Notes: a model not told the origin generated them from the letters alone. DNA of 64,000 nt from Syngnathus acus (GCF_901709675.1 NC_051088.1:15242193-15306192); one strand, 5' to 3'; shown: positions 25,289-38,560, counted from the stretch's first letter. A program made the numbers and translations.

Positions 25289-26060
25289 CTCTCGATTTGT
25301 TTTAACGGCTTGATTTACGCAGTTTATTGAAACTTTCCACCGCCTTGTTTGGATAAATTCGCGACAACGCTTTGCACGGAACAAAACCGGGGAAACTGTT
25401 TCCGTTTGCTGTTCGGCGACTTTGCGCCCTCTGCTGTCCGGGAGTCGTCATTTATATACACACATAGGGCGCGTTTGGAAACGCACTCTGCGATTGCGTG
25501 TTTGAAGAGGCATAGTTGCGCTCCGTTTCCATCAATTTTCGAACACAGCCAGCACTGCCTTTTTGCACTTTTTGCAAATTTGAGCAACTTACTGAATTTC
25601 CCAACGATTGTAGTGAACTTGCCCATAGGCACCACGCGGGTGGTGTCCGTCCCCTCCTTAAATGCGTCAGAGCGACCGCCATATTGTGACAGTCATGAGT
25701 TAAACAGTCAAGCAGTATAAAGCCTGCATGAAAGTAATGTTTTCTCAGGAAATTGTGTTCACATTTATCTGGATATTAATAATGATTGGATTCAGTTCGT
25801 TAGAATCATGCTTCACACTTTAATTGCACACAGCAATAATAATTTTAAAAAATCCATACATTTGAGAGATAATCCCACCGTATAGATTCACGACTGTTGG
25901 GCGATTAATAAAACCCCAAACAAGTGATGCAGCACCAATTTCTAATTTCATGACTTCATTATTATTTATTATTGCAACAGTGGACCCAGGCCTCTCACCC
26001 AGCAGGCCTGCAGTTATGGGGGGATTATTTGTACATTCCTTGGTACATCACATTATTTTA

Positions 26061-26171
26061 ATTGCTGTGATCACTTGTGTCTTGTCTCACTTGTTGGCTG
26101 TCAGTCTTGGAAGTCGTTATTGCTTTGATCACTTGTGTCTTGTCTTTCTTGTTGGCAGTCAGTCTTGGAAT
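26061..26171. repeat. two-copy tandem repeat, 58-bp period
   Basis: The block attgctgtgatcacttgtg recurs 58 bp later as attgctttgatcacttgtg, and similarity continues through the following ttgttggc and gtcagtcttgga segments. Confidence 0.75.
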
Positions 26172-28303
26172 AAAGACGTGTTCCTTACTTCTGCCAAAAT
26201 GTTACCACCAATTTCCTTTTCAATTTGACACTCTGCCTCACTTATGGATTTGGACAGGAAAAAGTAAGTAACTGCAAAATAGTGGAGTGTAATGAAATCT
26301 ATATTGTGTTGTAATTCAAAAAAACGGCATTGCATGCCTGCTGGGCTTTGTCGACTGCATGCAGTCATTGCCATAGTGTCTCAAGCGACAGAAAGAATGT
26401 AAACATGAATTTGTGTGTTAATTGTCACTGGCCACTTTTGTGCCATCCTCCTCCTTGCTACTTGAGTAGAAAGTGGGATTTCTTGGTGGGAAGCAGCACT
26501 TAAATTTCCCCCACAAGTTGGTCAATTACCGTGTAAACAAAACGGCAGTTCCAGTGACATCCCACAAAATTATAAATCGACATGCCGTGCCCAATCGAAC
26601 AGGTGAACGAATTTCGACTCATTTGTGCACAGCACTAGTATGATGTAGACACAAGACTCCTGCAATTATTACTATTAATGGCGATTTTTATTTATTTTTG
26701 GGAAATACCTAAGAAATGACAAATCCGATAAATTTGGACTACAAATTGCCACTCCCTCCTCCCTCCCATAAAACATGCCACCCATCCTTATCCGCACACC
26801 ACACTAAACCCCCCACCATCCATCCCCCAGCCCCCACCACCCCATGCACCCCCTGCACGGGGGCACACTATGTGACAGAGGCGGACGGCCCTGGCCACGC
26901 GGGACGCAGCCGCTGCGCTTGGCCTTGGTGGGACCACACGCGCCGTCTTCACACTGGACTTGCCTCATTCCTTCTTTTGCTTCACTTAAACTCTCCCTTG
27001 CTCTCTCAGCTAGTCTTTTGCTCTCTCTTTACCCCCCACCCCACTCCTTGCCCCCCCCCATCCCTACTGCTCATCACCCCTACTCCACGAGTGGTCGCCT
27101 CCTACACACCTGTGGGAGAAGAAGGATTGGAGGACTCGCTTGGGCAGATGTGCTCATAGGAGAGTGGGAAGAAGGTGGGTGTTGAAAGTGTGTGTGTGTA
27201 TGGCGGGGGGTCATCTCCCATGTTGATTTACTTCTTTGATCATGGTGATGGAAAACAGACATTTGGGCATCTCTTGGAAGAAGAGTTGAAAAAATGTGAA
27301 CAGAATAACTAAAAACCATTCAAATGTGTCTAATCCCCACTCAAATTTTGAATGATCATCTTAATGATGAGCAAAGAAATCTTGCAACTTTTTCAGCCTA
27401 GTTTTTTTCTTTAGACTATAGCGATTGTTTTTGAAACATGGATGCTACTTAGATGAAAATTAGGAATCGTCAGTAGTGAAAAAAGATTGGATTGAATATT
27501 CCTATTACTTCCAATGATTGTTAGTAATGTCAAAGGTGAAGCTTAATGATATTTTTTCCAAAATATATTTTAGCAAGGTTAAAACTTGAAAACATTTGTG
27601 TCTATTTTCTGTCTCCATTTTTTCTTGCCTAACGCGCAGTGCATGTTTGTTTGCAGTTTTGTCATGTAAATCGGTTCTCATATTAGGAGTGTTCTGTTTT
27701 GATTTAAAAGATGTGAAGGAAATGCCACATTTACAATAGCCTATTGACAACTTCCAAGTTCATTCCTGTGTGCGTGTGTATATACCATATACGTTTTTTT
27801 TTTTTTTGTCAAGTTGTTAACCTGAAAATGAGATATCAGACTGCTAAATTGACAAAGATATCCAAAGATATTTTTGAGCCATTGAGAACATCTTTTTATG
27901 CACAGGGCAGGAGAACTTCTGCAGCTAAATTCTTGTTGTGTTTACGTCCACCCATTAACATGGGTCCAGCGCCTCCATATGAGTCGAAGTGGAACCGAGA
28001 GAGAGTTTATTGCTTATCTTTAAACTTTTGTTGTGTGCTTGTTTTTTGAGGGGGTGCAAACAGTTGGCCAAGAGTTAACCGTTTGACTGAGGACAAAGAC
28101 CTCTGCGCCATCAATAGTGCACGGCGCCGCTGGGACAATATCCATCTGGCAGCTTCTCTATTATTCGTAGGGCGGGTGGCATTTCATCACGTGAACACAT
28201 CATGTACATGTCTGTATGCAAATTAGTCACAGTGGTGTAGCTGGCAAATATTTGGGAATATATTTTGATGTGGGTTCATTTGCAAACTTGAAATGCTTTA
28301 AAA

Positions 28304-28360
28304 GGGGGCGGCATGGTAGAGTGGTCGACTTTGGTTTGATCCCAAGACCCTGAACCTGCT
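28304..28360 (+). mobile_element. fragment of tRNA-like SINE-type repeat
   Basis: The phrase ggcggcatggtagagtggtc followed by tttgatccc resembles the A-box and B-box head of the repeat seen complete at 57152-57470. It lacks the body and tail. Confidence 0.4.
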
Positions 28361-29941
28361 CCTGATGGCATGCCATTTGTAGGTGAATGAGGAATCAGTG
28401 TAGTTTTTAAGTTCCTCTTCATTTCGCAAATCTGAAAAAAAAAATATGATCTTGTAATTTAACCGCTATTATTGGCATCATGCGATGGAATTCTTTGCAT
28501 CACATCTCAGAAGTAAACTAGAGTGTACAATCACTAAGGTCACTCAGGTTCATTATTCCTCATATTATTATCGAGTCGTTTTTGTGTCGTATTGTTGACT
28601 AACAAACAACCAAAACGTAGCGTATCAACCAAATACATTGTGGGCAACCTTGCTCAACCTCTTAGAATTTGATGCGTTAGGCATACTGTAGTAGAGTAGG
28701 CTACTGTAAGTGTGTGTGTGTGTTTGTGAATATCAGTTGATCCCAGGCAAACATTTGCCCTCCTCAGCATTCCTGGGATGTGATGAGTCCAGCATTCAAC
28801 AGGGACAACCTGTTATCCACTCATTCACTTCCCACAGATGGCCGGCCATTGTCCAGCGGCCAGCCAGCCAGCCCTGCGGCGCGCACACACACGCACAAAT
28901 TCTTGCAAGCGTTCACATGAACAAGTCTGGTGTATAAAGTTGATTTCAAGGTGGCATGCATTGCTGTTAATGTAACATTGGTGTGTTGCTCTTCAAAAAA
29001 AGCAGTTGGGGTTCAATGTAAAGACCTGACTGTCTCACATGAGTTCATCGATACATACTGTATTTTGGGATTTAATCGTACACAAACAAACTTTGTGTTT
29101 TTTTCTCTTTTGCAGATATCCTTTTTCTTCTGCTTTCTAGTCGATGGATTTGTCACTGGCAACGCAAGGATATATTTGTAAGTTTTGCTTCTTTTGTGGT
29201 CCCATAATACGCCGTGTTCCACTGCTTCCAAACAAATCAATGGTAGATTTCAGGCAAAATTACACGACCAATTAAAAGTTATTAATTCGGTCATCCTATT
29301 GTTCTCAAACGTCTCACACCAAGTACCATCTAAAAAGTTCTTGGCTTGCCAAGTACCACTACTATAAGGACTAACATTAGAATTTGAGCTCAGTAGGCTT
29401 CATCCAAAATTCTAAACTAAACTGTATACATCTAAAATGGGGAAAATAAAGCTGCTCTCAAATAATGATTCAATTATAATATAAATAATAATATTTTATT
29501 TATGCATAATGATCTCAAAAGTTAAATACAATTGATCTGTGTTTGGGCAGTAATTCTTTTGCATGCCTAAATACCATTCATTAGTAGAACCGGTGGAAAA
29601 AAATCTGAAATCATCACAGAGGATATGTTCATTCACTTGTTTCAATTTGTTGGGAAACAAAGCAGATCACAGATATGACACAAAACAAAAGTAAAGTCAA
29701 TGTAATGTTTTTCAAACAATGCTATTTGATTTTTGTCAATTGCAAATGAAGGAGGCACCATCAAAAATCGCTTTGAGGGTTGGCTCTACCTATCGCCTTT
29801 GTGTTTTCTTGGTGATCTCCGTATTATTTGAACAGCGGAATTCCTTGTCTCTTTTCATATACTTGACAAATAATGATGATTCTGAGTATCAACTACTTTT
29901 AAGTGGTTAAGTGTCTTAACTACAGACCAATTTCTCTCCAG

Positions 29942-29963
29942 GTTAAAAAAAAGCGTGTGAAGC
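29942..29963 (+). promoter_or_regulatory. gja3: gja3 5' UTR segment after a spliced acceptor
   Basis: A polypyrimidine acceptor (ttctctccag) ends at 29941, 22 bp before the gja3 ATG. The start codon is therefore probably not in the first exon, and a non-coding 5' exon should lie upstream. Confidence 0.6.
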
Positions 29964-31664
29964 ATGGGTGACTGGAGCTTTCTGGGGCGACTGTTGGAGA
30001 ACGCTCAGGAACACTCCACTGTGATAGGAAAGGTAACGGTCTACGCCAGTTCCGTGTTCTCCCATAACTTCTGCCTCTGTCGAGCTCCATTCCAAACTAT
30101 ACATGACACACTTTGAGGTGTTCTTCGTTGTTTGTTGTGTGTTCCTCAAACCTTTATGGTACTTGCTTCCCAAGGTTTGGCTGACCGTCCTCTTCATCTT
30201 CCGTATCTTGGTGTTGGGCGCGGCGGCCGAAGACGTGTGGGGCGACGAGCAGTCCGACTTCACTTGCAACACGCAGCAGCCCGGTTGCGAGAATGTTTGC
30301 TACGACGAAGCCTTTCCCATCTCCCACATGCGCTTCTGGGTGCTGCAGATTATCTTTGTGTCCACGCCGACCCTAATCTACCTGGGACACGTGCTGCACA
30401 TTGTACGCATGGAGGAGAAGAGGAGGGAGCGGGAAGACGAGAACAGGAAGTTAGGTCGGCACCCGGGGGACCACGACCCCCTCTACCACAACGGAGACGG
30501 CGGTTGGAAGAAGGAGAAGCCGCCGATCCGCGACGAGCACGGCAAAATCCGTATCCGCGGGGCCTTACTGAGGACCTACATCTTCAACATCATTTTCAAG
30601 ACCCTGTTTGAGGTGGGCTTCATCCTGGGACAGTACTTCCTCTACGGCTTCCACTTGAGGCCACTCTATAAATGCCGCCGCTGGCCCTGTCCCAACACAG
30701 TGGACTGCTTTATATCCAGGTCAGTTCTTTGATAACTACCCACTGTAAGTACCTTTGTTTGTGTACAACCTCCTGTTACTATGTTACGTCTATCAATCAA
30801 ATCTTAGCAAATTGCAATGCAGAGTTAGAAACCGGAATGAATGTCCCCTGATGACTGTTCGTTACTATGTATTTTTGCAGGCCAACTGAAAAAACGATAT
30901 TTATCATCTTCATGCTGGCGGTGGCTTGCCTTTCATTGGTCCTCAACCTGCTGGAGATCTACCACCTGGGCTGGAAGAAAGTCAAGCAAAGCGTCACGAA
31001 TGAGTTTGTGGTCGACAACGAGTCCCTGCTGCTGGGCGCAGTACGAGCCGGAGACGCCAAGACTCTTCCCGAGGAGGTCAGTCCACCGGCGCTCGACTGT
31101 TTGCCGAGGTACGCCAGCGTGAGTGTGGTCGGGGGCAGCGTAGCCGAGGGGGGTGCCGACAGTCCCGCCGAGGTAATCTCCTTAAGTCCCGATACGGCAA
31201 CCGGTTCTGTCAAGATGGACCGCACCTTGTTCCACCCAGATGACCTCCTGTTACAGTCGCTGCCTGGTTCCATTTATGGAGGAGTCCACAGACAGCTGAC
31301 AGAGGAGAAGCAGAACTGGAGGAACATGGCGTTGGAAATGCAGGACGCCAATGGAAAAAACTCCTCCGGCTCTTACCCTCCTCCCTCACCTCGAATCTCC
31401 TCCTCCTCCTCCCAGCCGGAGGAGTCGAGTATCCCCCCTCCGCCGGAGTCGCAACACTCCACTTTTCCCACACTCCCTTGCCACGCTCGTCTCTACCTCC
31501 TCTCGCTGGAGGAGGCTTTGGCAAGTGAGGAGAAGGCAACGGTGAGCGACGACTCCACCGTAATTACCAAAGCGGAGATGCATCAGCCTCCTGATATGCA
31601 GAAGTCGAGACGGGTGGGCGAGAGCAGCGGCGCCAGGGCTCGGCCTGATGATTTGGCTGTGTAA
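29964..31664 (+). CDS. gja3: connexin, gap junction alpha-3 (Cx46 type), three coding exons
   Basis: Exons are 29964-30032, 30175-30719 and 30881-31664, giving 465 residues (human GJA3 has 435). The N-terminus is [20 protein letters not shown]. Four transmembrane segments follow the connexin plan. Extracellular loop 1 has C-X6-C-X3-C ([12 protein letters not shown]) and loop 2 has C-X4-C-X5-C ([12 protein letters not shown]). The cytoplasmic loop is charged. The long Ser/Pro-rich tail ends in ARPDDLAV, matching the alpha-3 terminal motif bound by ZO-1 PDZ domains. It forms hexameric hemichannels and gap junctions, mainly in lens fibre cells in other vertebrates. Unusually, two short introns (142 and 161 bp) interrupt the coding region, after codon 23 and inside the ISR-PTEK junction. 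Reading through either would break the frame or add stops. Most vertebrate connexins have a single coding exon. Confidence 0.95.
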
Positions 31665-34600
31665 CCACGGCAACGTCAACAAAATCCTGCATCAATCTGG
31701 ATACAAGTACACAAGGTGCCCATCAGTCATCAGCAACAACATAAACTGGACAAAGTCAAGCCAATGTCTGAACATGACCATTTACTTCTAAAATGGCCCT
31801 CTGAGAGCAGACCTCTGCCAAGGCCAAACGATCCGCGCTTATTCACAAATTCATCAATTCACTGATTCTTTGGTGTAACCTGTTATTCGCATAACATTGG
31901 CGCCATCTTGGTGCCAAGAAACTATAGAGATGTGAATTGAGGAGTTTTCTTTAGACAACAGTAATGCTTCGATGCCGTTTTGTGGCACGTCAGTGCCGAG
32001 GAACAATGTGGAAGTGAGTTAAGGCGTTTTGTTTTGGACAAAAAGAGTGCTTCGTATAGGTAATTACAAAGGTTTTGGTGGCAGTCAATTACTCAGACAA
32101 GGTCACCTCAAAAGTCACCCTCAAAAAGCATGGGTTCACTCAATCTCCATAGATAACCACTTCTGAGAATGCCTGAAAATAATCAGCACCTTTATCCAGA
32201 TCTGCACTGATATTTAATGCCCCACCCCTACATAAGGTCCTGTGGAAATCATTTGAATATTTTTTTTTGTGCACTACTACCAAAAAAGAATCCAGCAATG
32301 AGAACACAACCTTCTTGGCGGAGGTAACTGATGCCGCTTGCTTAGATGAACAAAAGAGGAGACAGAATTGTAGTCTATATTTTTCTACTGGAAGGAATAT
32401 TTGAAAACATTGAGGAAAAAAAAGTGTGTAAAATAAACAATCAGGGGTTCCTTTAGATAATCTATTCCCAATTATAAAATAGGTACGTGTAGCAGCAGCT
32501 AGTCAAATACAGTACAGACAACGAGGAGAGACGTGAGGTCCACGTTCAAAAGGTCATGCTAAATGTTGACAAGGCGCATCTGTAGCTTGTACCAGAATCT
32601 TCGCTTTTCACACAAACGCTGCAACATTTGATACGTTGAATGTGTACGATTATGTTATGGAAAAAAAAAACAAGAAAAAAAAAACAAGTCGTGTAGAGGA
32701 TGTAGCTGCGGCATCGGAAGGCTACAGCTAGTTGTGCTGCGAGGTACTATTCACCTCACAAATGTTTTTTTTTGCAATCCAAACTTGTTGGCGTAGGGTG
32801 CTACTTCTCCTACTGCTTCACAACCACGACATTTGGCTCATCGGTTAAATCTCATTGGATTTCACGTTTTTCGCAATATTAAAAGCAGTTCCTTTGTGAA
32901 CCCATCACAAACATTTTGACCATTCATATTCACAAGATTATTGCCTCGTTTTAACTGGGACATCTCAGTTTTGAACCTAGTGTCTCGAGGCCCAGCATAT
33001 TTCACAAGCCCTGTTGTTTTATCCCGCTTTTACGCAGGTCCTGTTTTTCTAGTCAGCAAGCCAGTTGTCTCGCTTTCACGCAGGTCCCGTCCCGGCGTCA
33101 CGTTTTTTTCCCCCCCCCGGATCTAGTCAGCAAACCAATTGTTTGAGCCATTTATGTTGCCGTTGCGATTCATACGGGAAATCAATTATAAAAAGGAATT
33201 TAACTATTAAATTCCTTCCTAGTTACTTTCACATTTGCGTGAGCGTTGCACTGGAACTTGGACTACTTCCTGCTTCCATTTTTAAGAATCATGGAAAATG
33301 AAGTTAGAGCAAACGGGAGTTGAGCGGTTTTTGGTGGACAATGTGGGCGGTCCCACAGTGAGGTTGCTACAACATGGCAATGTTCTGCTTGGCTAGGAAC
33401 TGTCAGATGCTCGGGGTATTGTGAGCAGGTGGGATTTGTCCTGCCGCAACTCTGACCTTGTTTCAAGCTTTGAACTAAGAAAACGCCACGGGATCTTTTT
33501 GTAGACGAGCTGCTTGATCGTCTGGTCCACATTGAATGGGAAAACTCATACCTTGTGGTTTGAAACACATCATTTATGATAAGCAATCCTGGAAATTTCC
33601 CGATACACACCAGTAAGCACACGCAAGCTGATTTTGACAATGATGATAACTGGATTCATTTAAAGTTTGAGAGCTTAGGGGCAGCAGTATGACGTCTTCA
33701 TATTTGTCTTTAGTGTCTTTGCTTGGAGAGATAAAGACAGGTTTGCACTTTTGTTTCTTATTAATGATCATGACGGGGCTGGACGGGCCACATGGGTGTG
33801 TTGGAATTGTGTGTTTGTGTTCATTAATATTGTTTCAGTGTTGATGCAAACACATCTCTACTGTTACATCAGGGTCAATTATAAATATGTATACAGTATA
33901 AATACGGGGTAGAGGCTATCATAGGTCAATCAACGTGTGATGCAGAATTACTTTTTTTTCTCTTCTTTTTCAAAGGTTCCTGGTTCTATTTGGAGATTTC
34001 TCACTATTTTACTGTAAGATGACATTGGCAAGAAACAAACCTCTCCAGCGGTCATACTGTAGGTCATTGAGCGATTGGAGCTGAGCATCTCCGAGGGTCC
34101 AAACCCATATAGGCTGTTTTGGTTGGAGGACTTGTACAATTTCTTTCTGATGCTTGTGTTTGCAGTGTGTTACAGAACTGTTGACTTCCTTCTAGCTGTT
34201 CTGTATAGGACAAGTTTCATTTTCTAGACTAGCTGTAGATTATCATTGTGACTTTTAGGTTTCGGGGTGGGGGTCGGGGGATATGATCCTTTTTTTTTTT
34301 TTACAGATATCCCATGTGGGTTGTTATTATTTTCCAGTCCCTCTCACAAATTCCTGCCTGTCTCACGGAATTTCACTTGCAACACTGTACAATGAGATAA
34401 GATAGCTATTTAGTTAAATAGCTAGCTAACTCTCTCTTAAACAGATCACCATGGTTGAGGGTGAAGTGAGGCAATCTCCCACAAGAGTGAATGAAACCAC
34501 CAGATTCTGTTCTTCCAGCACTTTGAAAATTACAATTCAACCAAAAAAAAAACAAAGACCGTTTGTCTCTAAACTGGGCTTATTTTACAAAATGTTAGCG

Positions 34601-35454
34601 AGCTGTTTTCTAACCTTTAATAAAGGATTGCACATTGACATTGTAGCCCGCTATAATTAGGGGATGATAATAGAAACACAGAATTGTCTTTAAAGAATTT
34701 AAAAATTTCATTTGCAATGATGAAGATCTTCATCTAAAGTCGTTATGTTGTTGCTGTATATTTGTATGGATCAAGAGAATTCCATCTTAAACAAACATGT
34801 TTGAGGGACTTCCATGGCAAAAACCTAGTAGTGCAAACCCTGCTTTTAATCCACACTGTGTGTGTGTGTGTAACAAAGTCTTTCTATATAAACTTTTGTT
34901 GAAGAGCATGTTGATGTAAATGTTCATTTACCTCAGATGTTTAAAACAGTGTTACTCAATAAACTTATTTTGTACCGTTGCCCATCTGCTTCGTTTGTCG
35001 TCAGTTGACAATCGGCGTCTATCAAACAGTTTGGTGTGCGTTTGTGAGCATTTGTGTCAGTGTGTGAGTGTGAAGCCATGCTGAGGCCAGCACTCCCTTT
35101 ATTGTTCGTGAAAATCACAGGGATTTTAATTGAACAAAAAGTGTGGAGGGAGTGAAAGGGCCTTGAATGCTTGCTAACGCCAGCATGACCTCTGGACTCT
35201 TGTAGGCTGCAGTTATACTGAGTGTTACGCTCATTCTTTAACTTTTCCTAATGTGGAATTGGGAAAGCAAATTTCTGTAATGTTTAAACCAGTGTTACAT
35301 TTCTCAATGTCTTCAAACAAAATCCCTCGCCACATCTGAAAGAGAGTATATTTTGCAACGTCTAGATTACTTTAGAAATTTTAGCCGACTTTAATTTTCA
35401 ATCACTGGCGATAACACAAACATGATCGGAAAATGATGGAACCTTTTATAAATG
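31665..35454. other. gja3 3' UTR and gja3-hpx intergenic region
   Basis: Possible gja3 polyadenylation signals are AATAAA at 32432-32437 and at 34958-34963. The second would imply a 3.3 kb 3' UTR. A degenerate local duplication occurs at 33020-33145, where tctagtcagcaagccagttg recurs about 75 bp later as ctagtcagcaaaccaattg. A short TG tract lies at 34857-34871. No gene is seen. Confidence 0.5.
34958..34963 (+). terminator. gja3: candidate gja3 distal polyadenylation signal
   Basis: AATAAA followed within 40 bp by GT-rich sequence (gtttgtcgtcagttg). A nearer AATAAA at 32432 is an alternative. Confidence 0.35.
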
Positions 35455-35460
35455 TTTATT
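35455..35460 (-). terminator. hpx: hpx polyadenylation signal
   Basis: Plus-strand TTTATT is AATAAA on the minus strand, 57 bp past the hpx stop codon. Confidence 0.65.
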
Positions 35461-35516
35461 CACCAAAATTGAATTATTCACATGACCTGCTTTTGATGGT
35501 GAGCTGAAGTTTGTGT

Positions 35517-38500
35517 CTACTCAAGGCATCCCATCATATCGGGGGTTATACTTTCCGCCACAGGGGCTATTCTAGCCATACCCAAGGTGAAGGCAGTCTC
35601 ATAATGGTAATACGACGGTCCTTTGAACACATAAACTCCCTTTGAATCGCATAAAGCAGCGTCAATGTCAGAAATGGGCAGGGGGTAGTCTTTGGTCACA
35701 ATTCTTGGCGTGGCCGACAAATCAATGTCGTAAAGCTTCTTTCCTGAAAACAGTGAAGTGAACTGTTAACACTCTGTTTGATAAATGTGTCAAATCCAAA
35801 ACGTTTTACCTTGGATTATGGAAACGGTATTTTCATCCCCGCACAGAAAAGCAGCATCGACATGTCCCTCGATGCCCAACTCTTCCTTAAGGGATTTAGG
35901 GTAACCTTCGATGAGGGTCTTGTGCGGGTCCATTTTATAGATGTACACTTGATCGCCCTGCAGGTGAAGTATTGCACCTCTGTCAGTGTGTAAAACTATC
36001 ATGCATTGTTGAACAGCATCACTTTAAGAAGGGCTAAGGTTATATCGTGTCATTGGATCACGGTTTTCAGTGGCCGCAAGTGCCGTTTTGATGAGGCCTA
36101 CCTTAATCATGTAGTGTTTATCTGCGTGCGAGAAGACAGCATCCACACCATTGGTCAATTCCTTCCACGTCCTCACTATGGGGAATGCGTGAAGACCATC
36201 ACGCTGACTGTCCAGACGCATGTAGATGGGTCCTTGGAAGTAGATCAAATTCAAATTCTGTCTGTCCTTGAGGTTTCAGAGAATATTTATCGGTATAAGC
36301 GACCTTACCTGCAAAGAAATATTTTTTGCCTTGGTTGTCCGAGGTGATGGCGTCTATTTTGACTTCGCTGCATTTAGGGATTTTATAATTTCCTCCGTGG
36401 CCTGTAAACCCACACATGGAATAATAATCATAACAATAATAACAACTGAAAGCTAAAAAGACATTCGCGGGAACGTTTGATGAGCTCACCAAAGTTGGGG
36501 CAGTCCGTGAAGTAATCGCGGGCATCCTTTGGGTAGGTGCCGTTCACCTCACCTGAGACCGGGTGGAATCTAGTGAAGTTGTGACCGTGGAAGCAGTAGT
36601 AGTGCTCCAGCCAGCGCAAAGCAGACGTGCACACGGGCAAGTTGGACCACGTCTTTGTTTTAACAGCTTTGGTGGCGATGTCATAAACATGCACGTCGTG
36701 ACCTGTGAGAGCAGCATGAGCCATTTACACTTTTTGGAAAAACACAATGATCACAGGTTGCCATAACAACATACCCTTGAAGAAGAGAACCGAGTCGGTC
36801 ACACACTCTCCTTTTGGACACTCCACAGCTGCATCCAGATGAGAGGGGACTCCGGGGAAGTCGTCCTGTATTGATTTCGGATAGCCACTCTCCAGAGTTT
36901 GATTATAGTAGCTAAACACCTTGTCATCCTTGGAAGAAAAATCGGACACATTTGTCACACCTCAGCTCGAGCAGCTCACGTCACCAATCAAAGCGTCAAC
37001 TCTTACCAGGAAGAAATAGATGTGATCGTGGTCATCGTGGTTCTCCGGATCGTGCATGCGAAAGGCGGCGTCAACGTGGCCAATGTTATGGTCATCATCA
37101 AGTTCCTTGAATAACTCATTGGAGAGCTGAGCCGGCCCGTGGAAGCCTTTCCACAAGTGGGCGCCTACAGGAAATGAATCTCAAGTGTCATCACATGACA
37201 ATGCGCCCATGAATGCACAATGTAAATGATGTACGTAATGTTATATAAAATTTAGCACACCTTTGAAGAAGATTACTTTTCCTTTCTCATCTGGAGTGAT
37301 CGCATCAAATTCTATCCCATCACATCTGTTCGGCAGGGCAGCATCTTGGACAGCTCCATCTTTATTATGGCATGGAAAATACAGAGGCACACCAAATGAA
37401 GTCACACACACCAAGTTGGAGGTCAGGCTACACCTTAATGCTCCAAGTAGAGAATGTCTAAACTAAAATGTTTTTGCTGAAATGTGAGGAGAATGTGAAG
37501 TTGGAATAGTTTGAATTGGTTGAGTAATGTGCAGGGAAGAGATAAATGGGTCAAATCTTACGACGGGAATTTGATAAATACATTTCTGAGATGAATATTT
37601 TTAAGTTTGCTTTGAATCTGTAAAAAAATGAAAAGAGGAATATACATATGTACTATGTATTGAATTTGATCATTTATTGCACGGTGGACTGTCTCATGTT
37701 AATTGCACAAACAAGAAAATCAAATGAACGTAATGTTGGAAAAAGAAAATGCACGTCATCAGTTACATTATACTGTCCAACAGCATGTATTCATTTTAAT
37801 TATGAAAACCTGATGTGCTCAAGGGAAGAAAAAAAGAGGGCAAATTTAATAATCGGTGAAAATCATCCATAAAATCTATTTGCTTTTCTGATTTGCAAAG
37901 TTGTAAAATTTTGTTAACCAGTATCATCTTTTGCATTTGAATATTGGAATCTTATTTAATATTCTGCAGGCTTACAAATAAATAAATAAAACAAATAAAA
38001 CTCTGCCCACCTTCTTTGGTTACATCTGCAACGGGCCTGTCAGGGATGAAAAAAAACAACATTATTTTTAAAGTTTCACATTCATGTTCGTAAAGTTTCT
38101 AATTCAACTCATAACAGGATGAGTCAGCACCTATCACAAGTCAACGGTCAACACACCCATATTTGTTCAATTGAACCGCTTTGCAAACAAAGTTTTGAAA
38201 TCAGTGCAGGGTCAGTGACAGACCAATCGATCTGTACTGTACCAATTTAGGAAAAACAAAGTCCAAATCATGCGATTCATTTTAAAATAGATCTTTTTTT
38301 ACAGAATGTTTATATTGGGTTGCATTATACGTACACACTACTAAAAAGAACTAAATAAGAATAAATAATAAAAGTATCACTAAAATCAAGTTGAAGTTCT
38401 AAATTATAAGGACATTGCAAATATAGGCAGTGTTGCATTTCAATGAATTAAACAAAAAAATGACTTACAGTGATGCACTGAGGCGGAGTACGAGGCCCAA

Positions 38501-38524
38501 GCAGAGAGTTGCGAACAGCTTCAT
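35517..38524 (-). CDS. hpx: hemopexin (fish Wap65-type plasma protein)
   Basis: In transcript order: 38469-38524, 38011-38036, 37261-37359, 37007-37164, 36775-36928, 36490-36702, 36309-36401, 36102-36232, 35810-35957 and 35517-35743. All are GT-AG and in phase, 1305 nt and 434 residues (human 462). The first exon is a signal peptide (MKLFATLCLGLVLRLSASL). Hemopexin repeats follow in two four-bladed propellers, with hallmarks such as HVDAAF, GYPKSIQDDFPG, HLDAAVECPKGEC and ALRWLEHYYCFHG. The linker between propellers is short (CPNFGHGGNYKIPKC) and keeps one His. The C-terminal propeller keeps RDGLHAFP, whose His aligns with the second heme ligand of mammalian hemopexin. Family role: secreted, binds free heme; fish copies are also temperature-responsive (Wap65). 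Teleosts carry two paralogues, and I cannot decide which this is. Confidence 0.95.
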
Positions 38525-38560
38525 GGTGAGCGATCTTGATCAGATGGCCACCAGTTGGGC

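Larger units (their letters stand above)
25289..29941. other. intergenic region between sap18 and gja3, likely with gja3 5' non-coding exon
   Basis: The first 400 bp are GC-rich and probably include the sap18 promoter; a YY1-like ccgccatattg lies near 25677. At 26061-26171 a 58-bp unit is repeated twice. From about 26740 to 27180 there is a C-rich, then CpG-containing block, with a donor-like gaag/gtgggt near 27173 that could end a gja3 5' UTR exon. The rest is AT-rich; a short SINE-like fragment lies near 28304. No further coding exon was recognised. Confidence 0.5.

Noticed and set aside
25289-25384. In-frame upstream extension of sap18
   Set aside because: The extra frame lacks an ATG, and MALESRVTQEE matches the conserved SAP18 N-terminus.
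26716-27159. 147-codon plus-strand open frame before gja3
   Set aside because: Very Pro/Thr-rich translation of a C-rich tract with no domain; more likely promoter or 5' UTR sequence.
30132-30611. 159-codon open frame overlapping gja3
   Set aside because: It is the out-of-frame shadow of the gja3 second exon; its GC-rich composition keeps stops rare.
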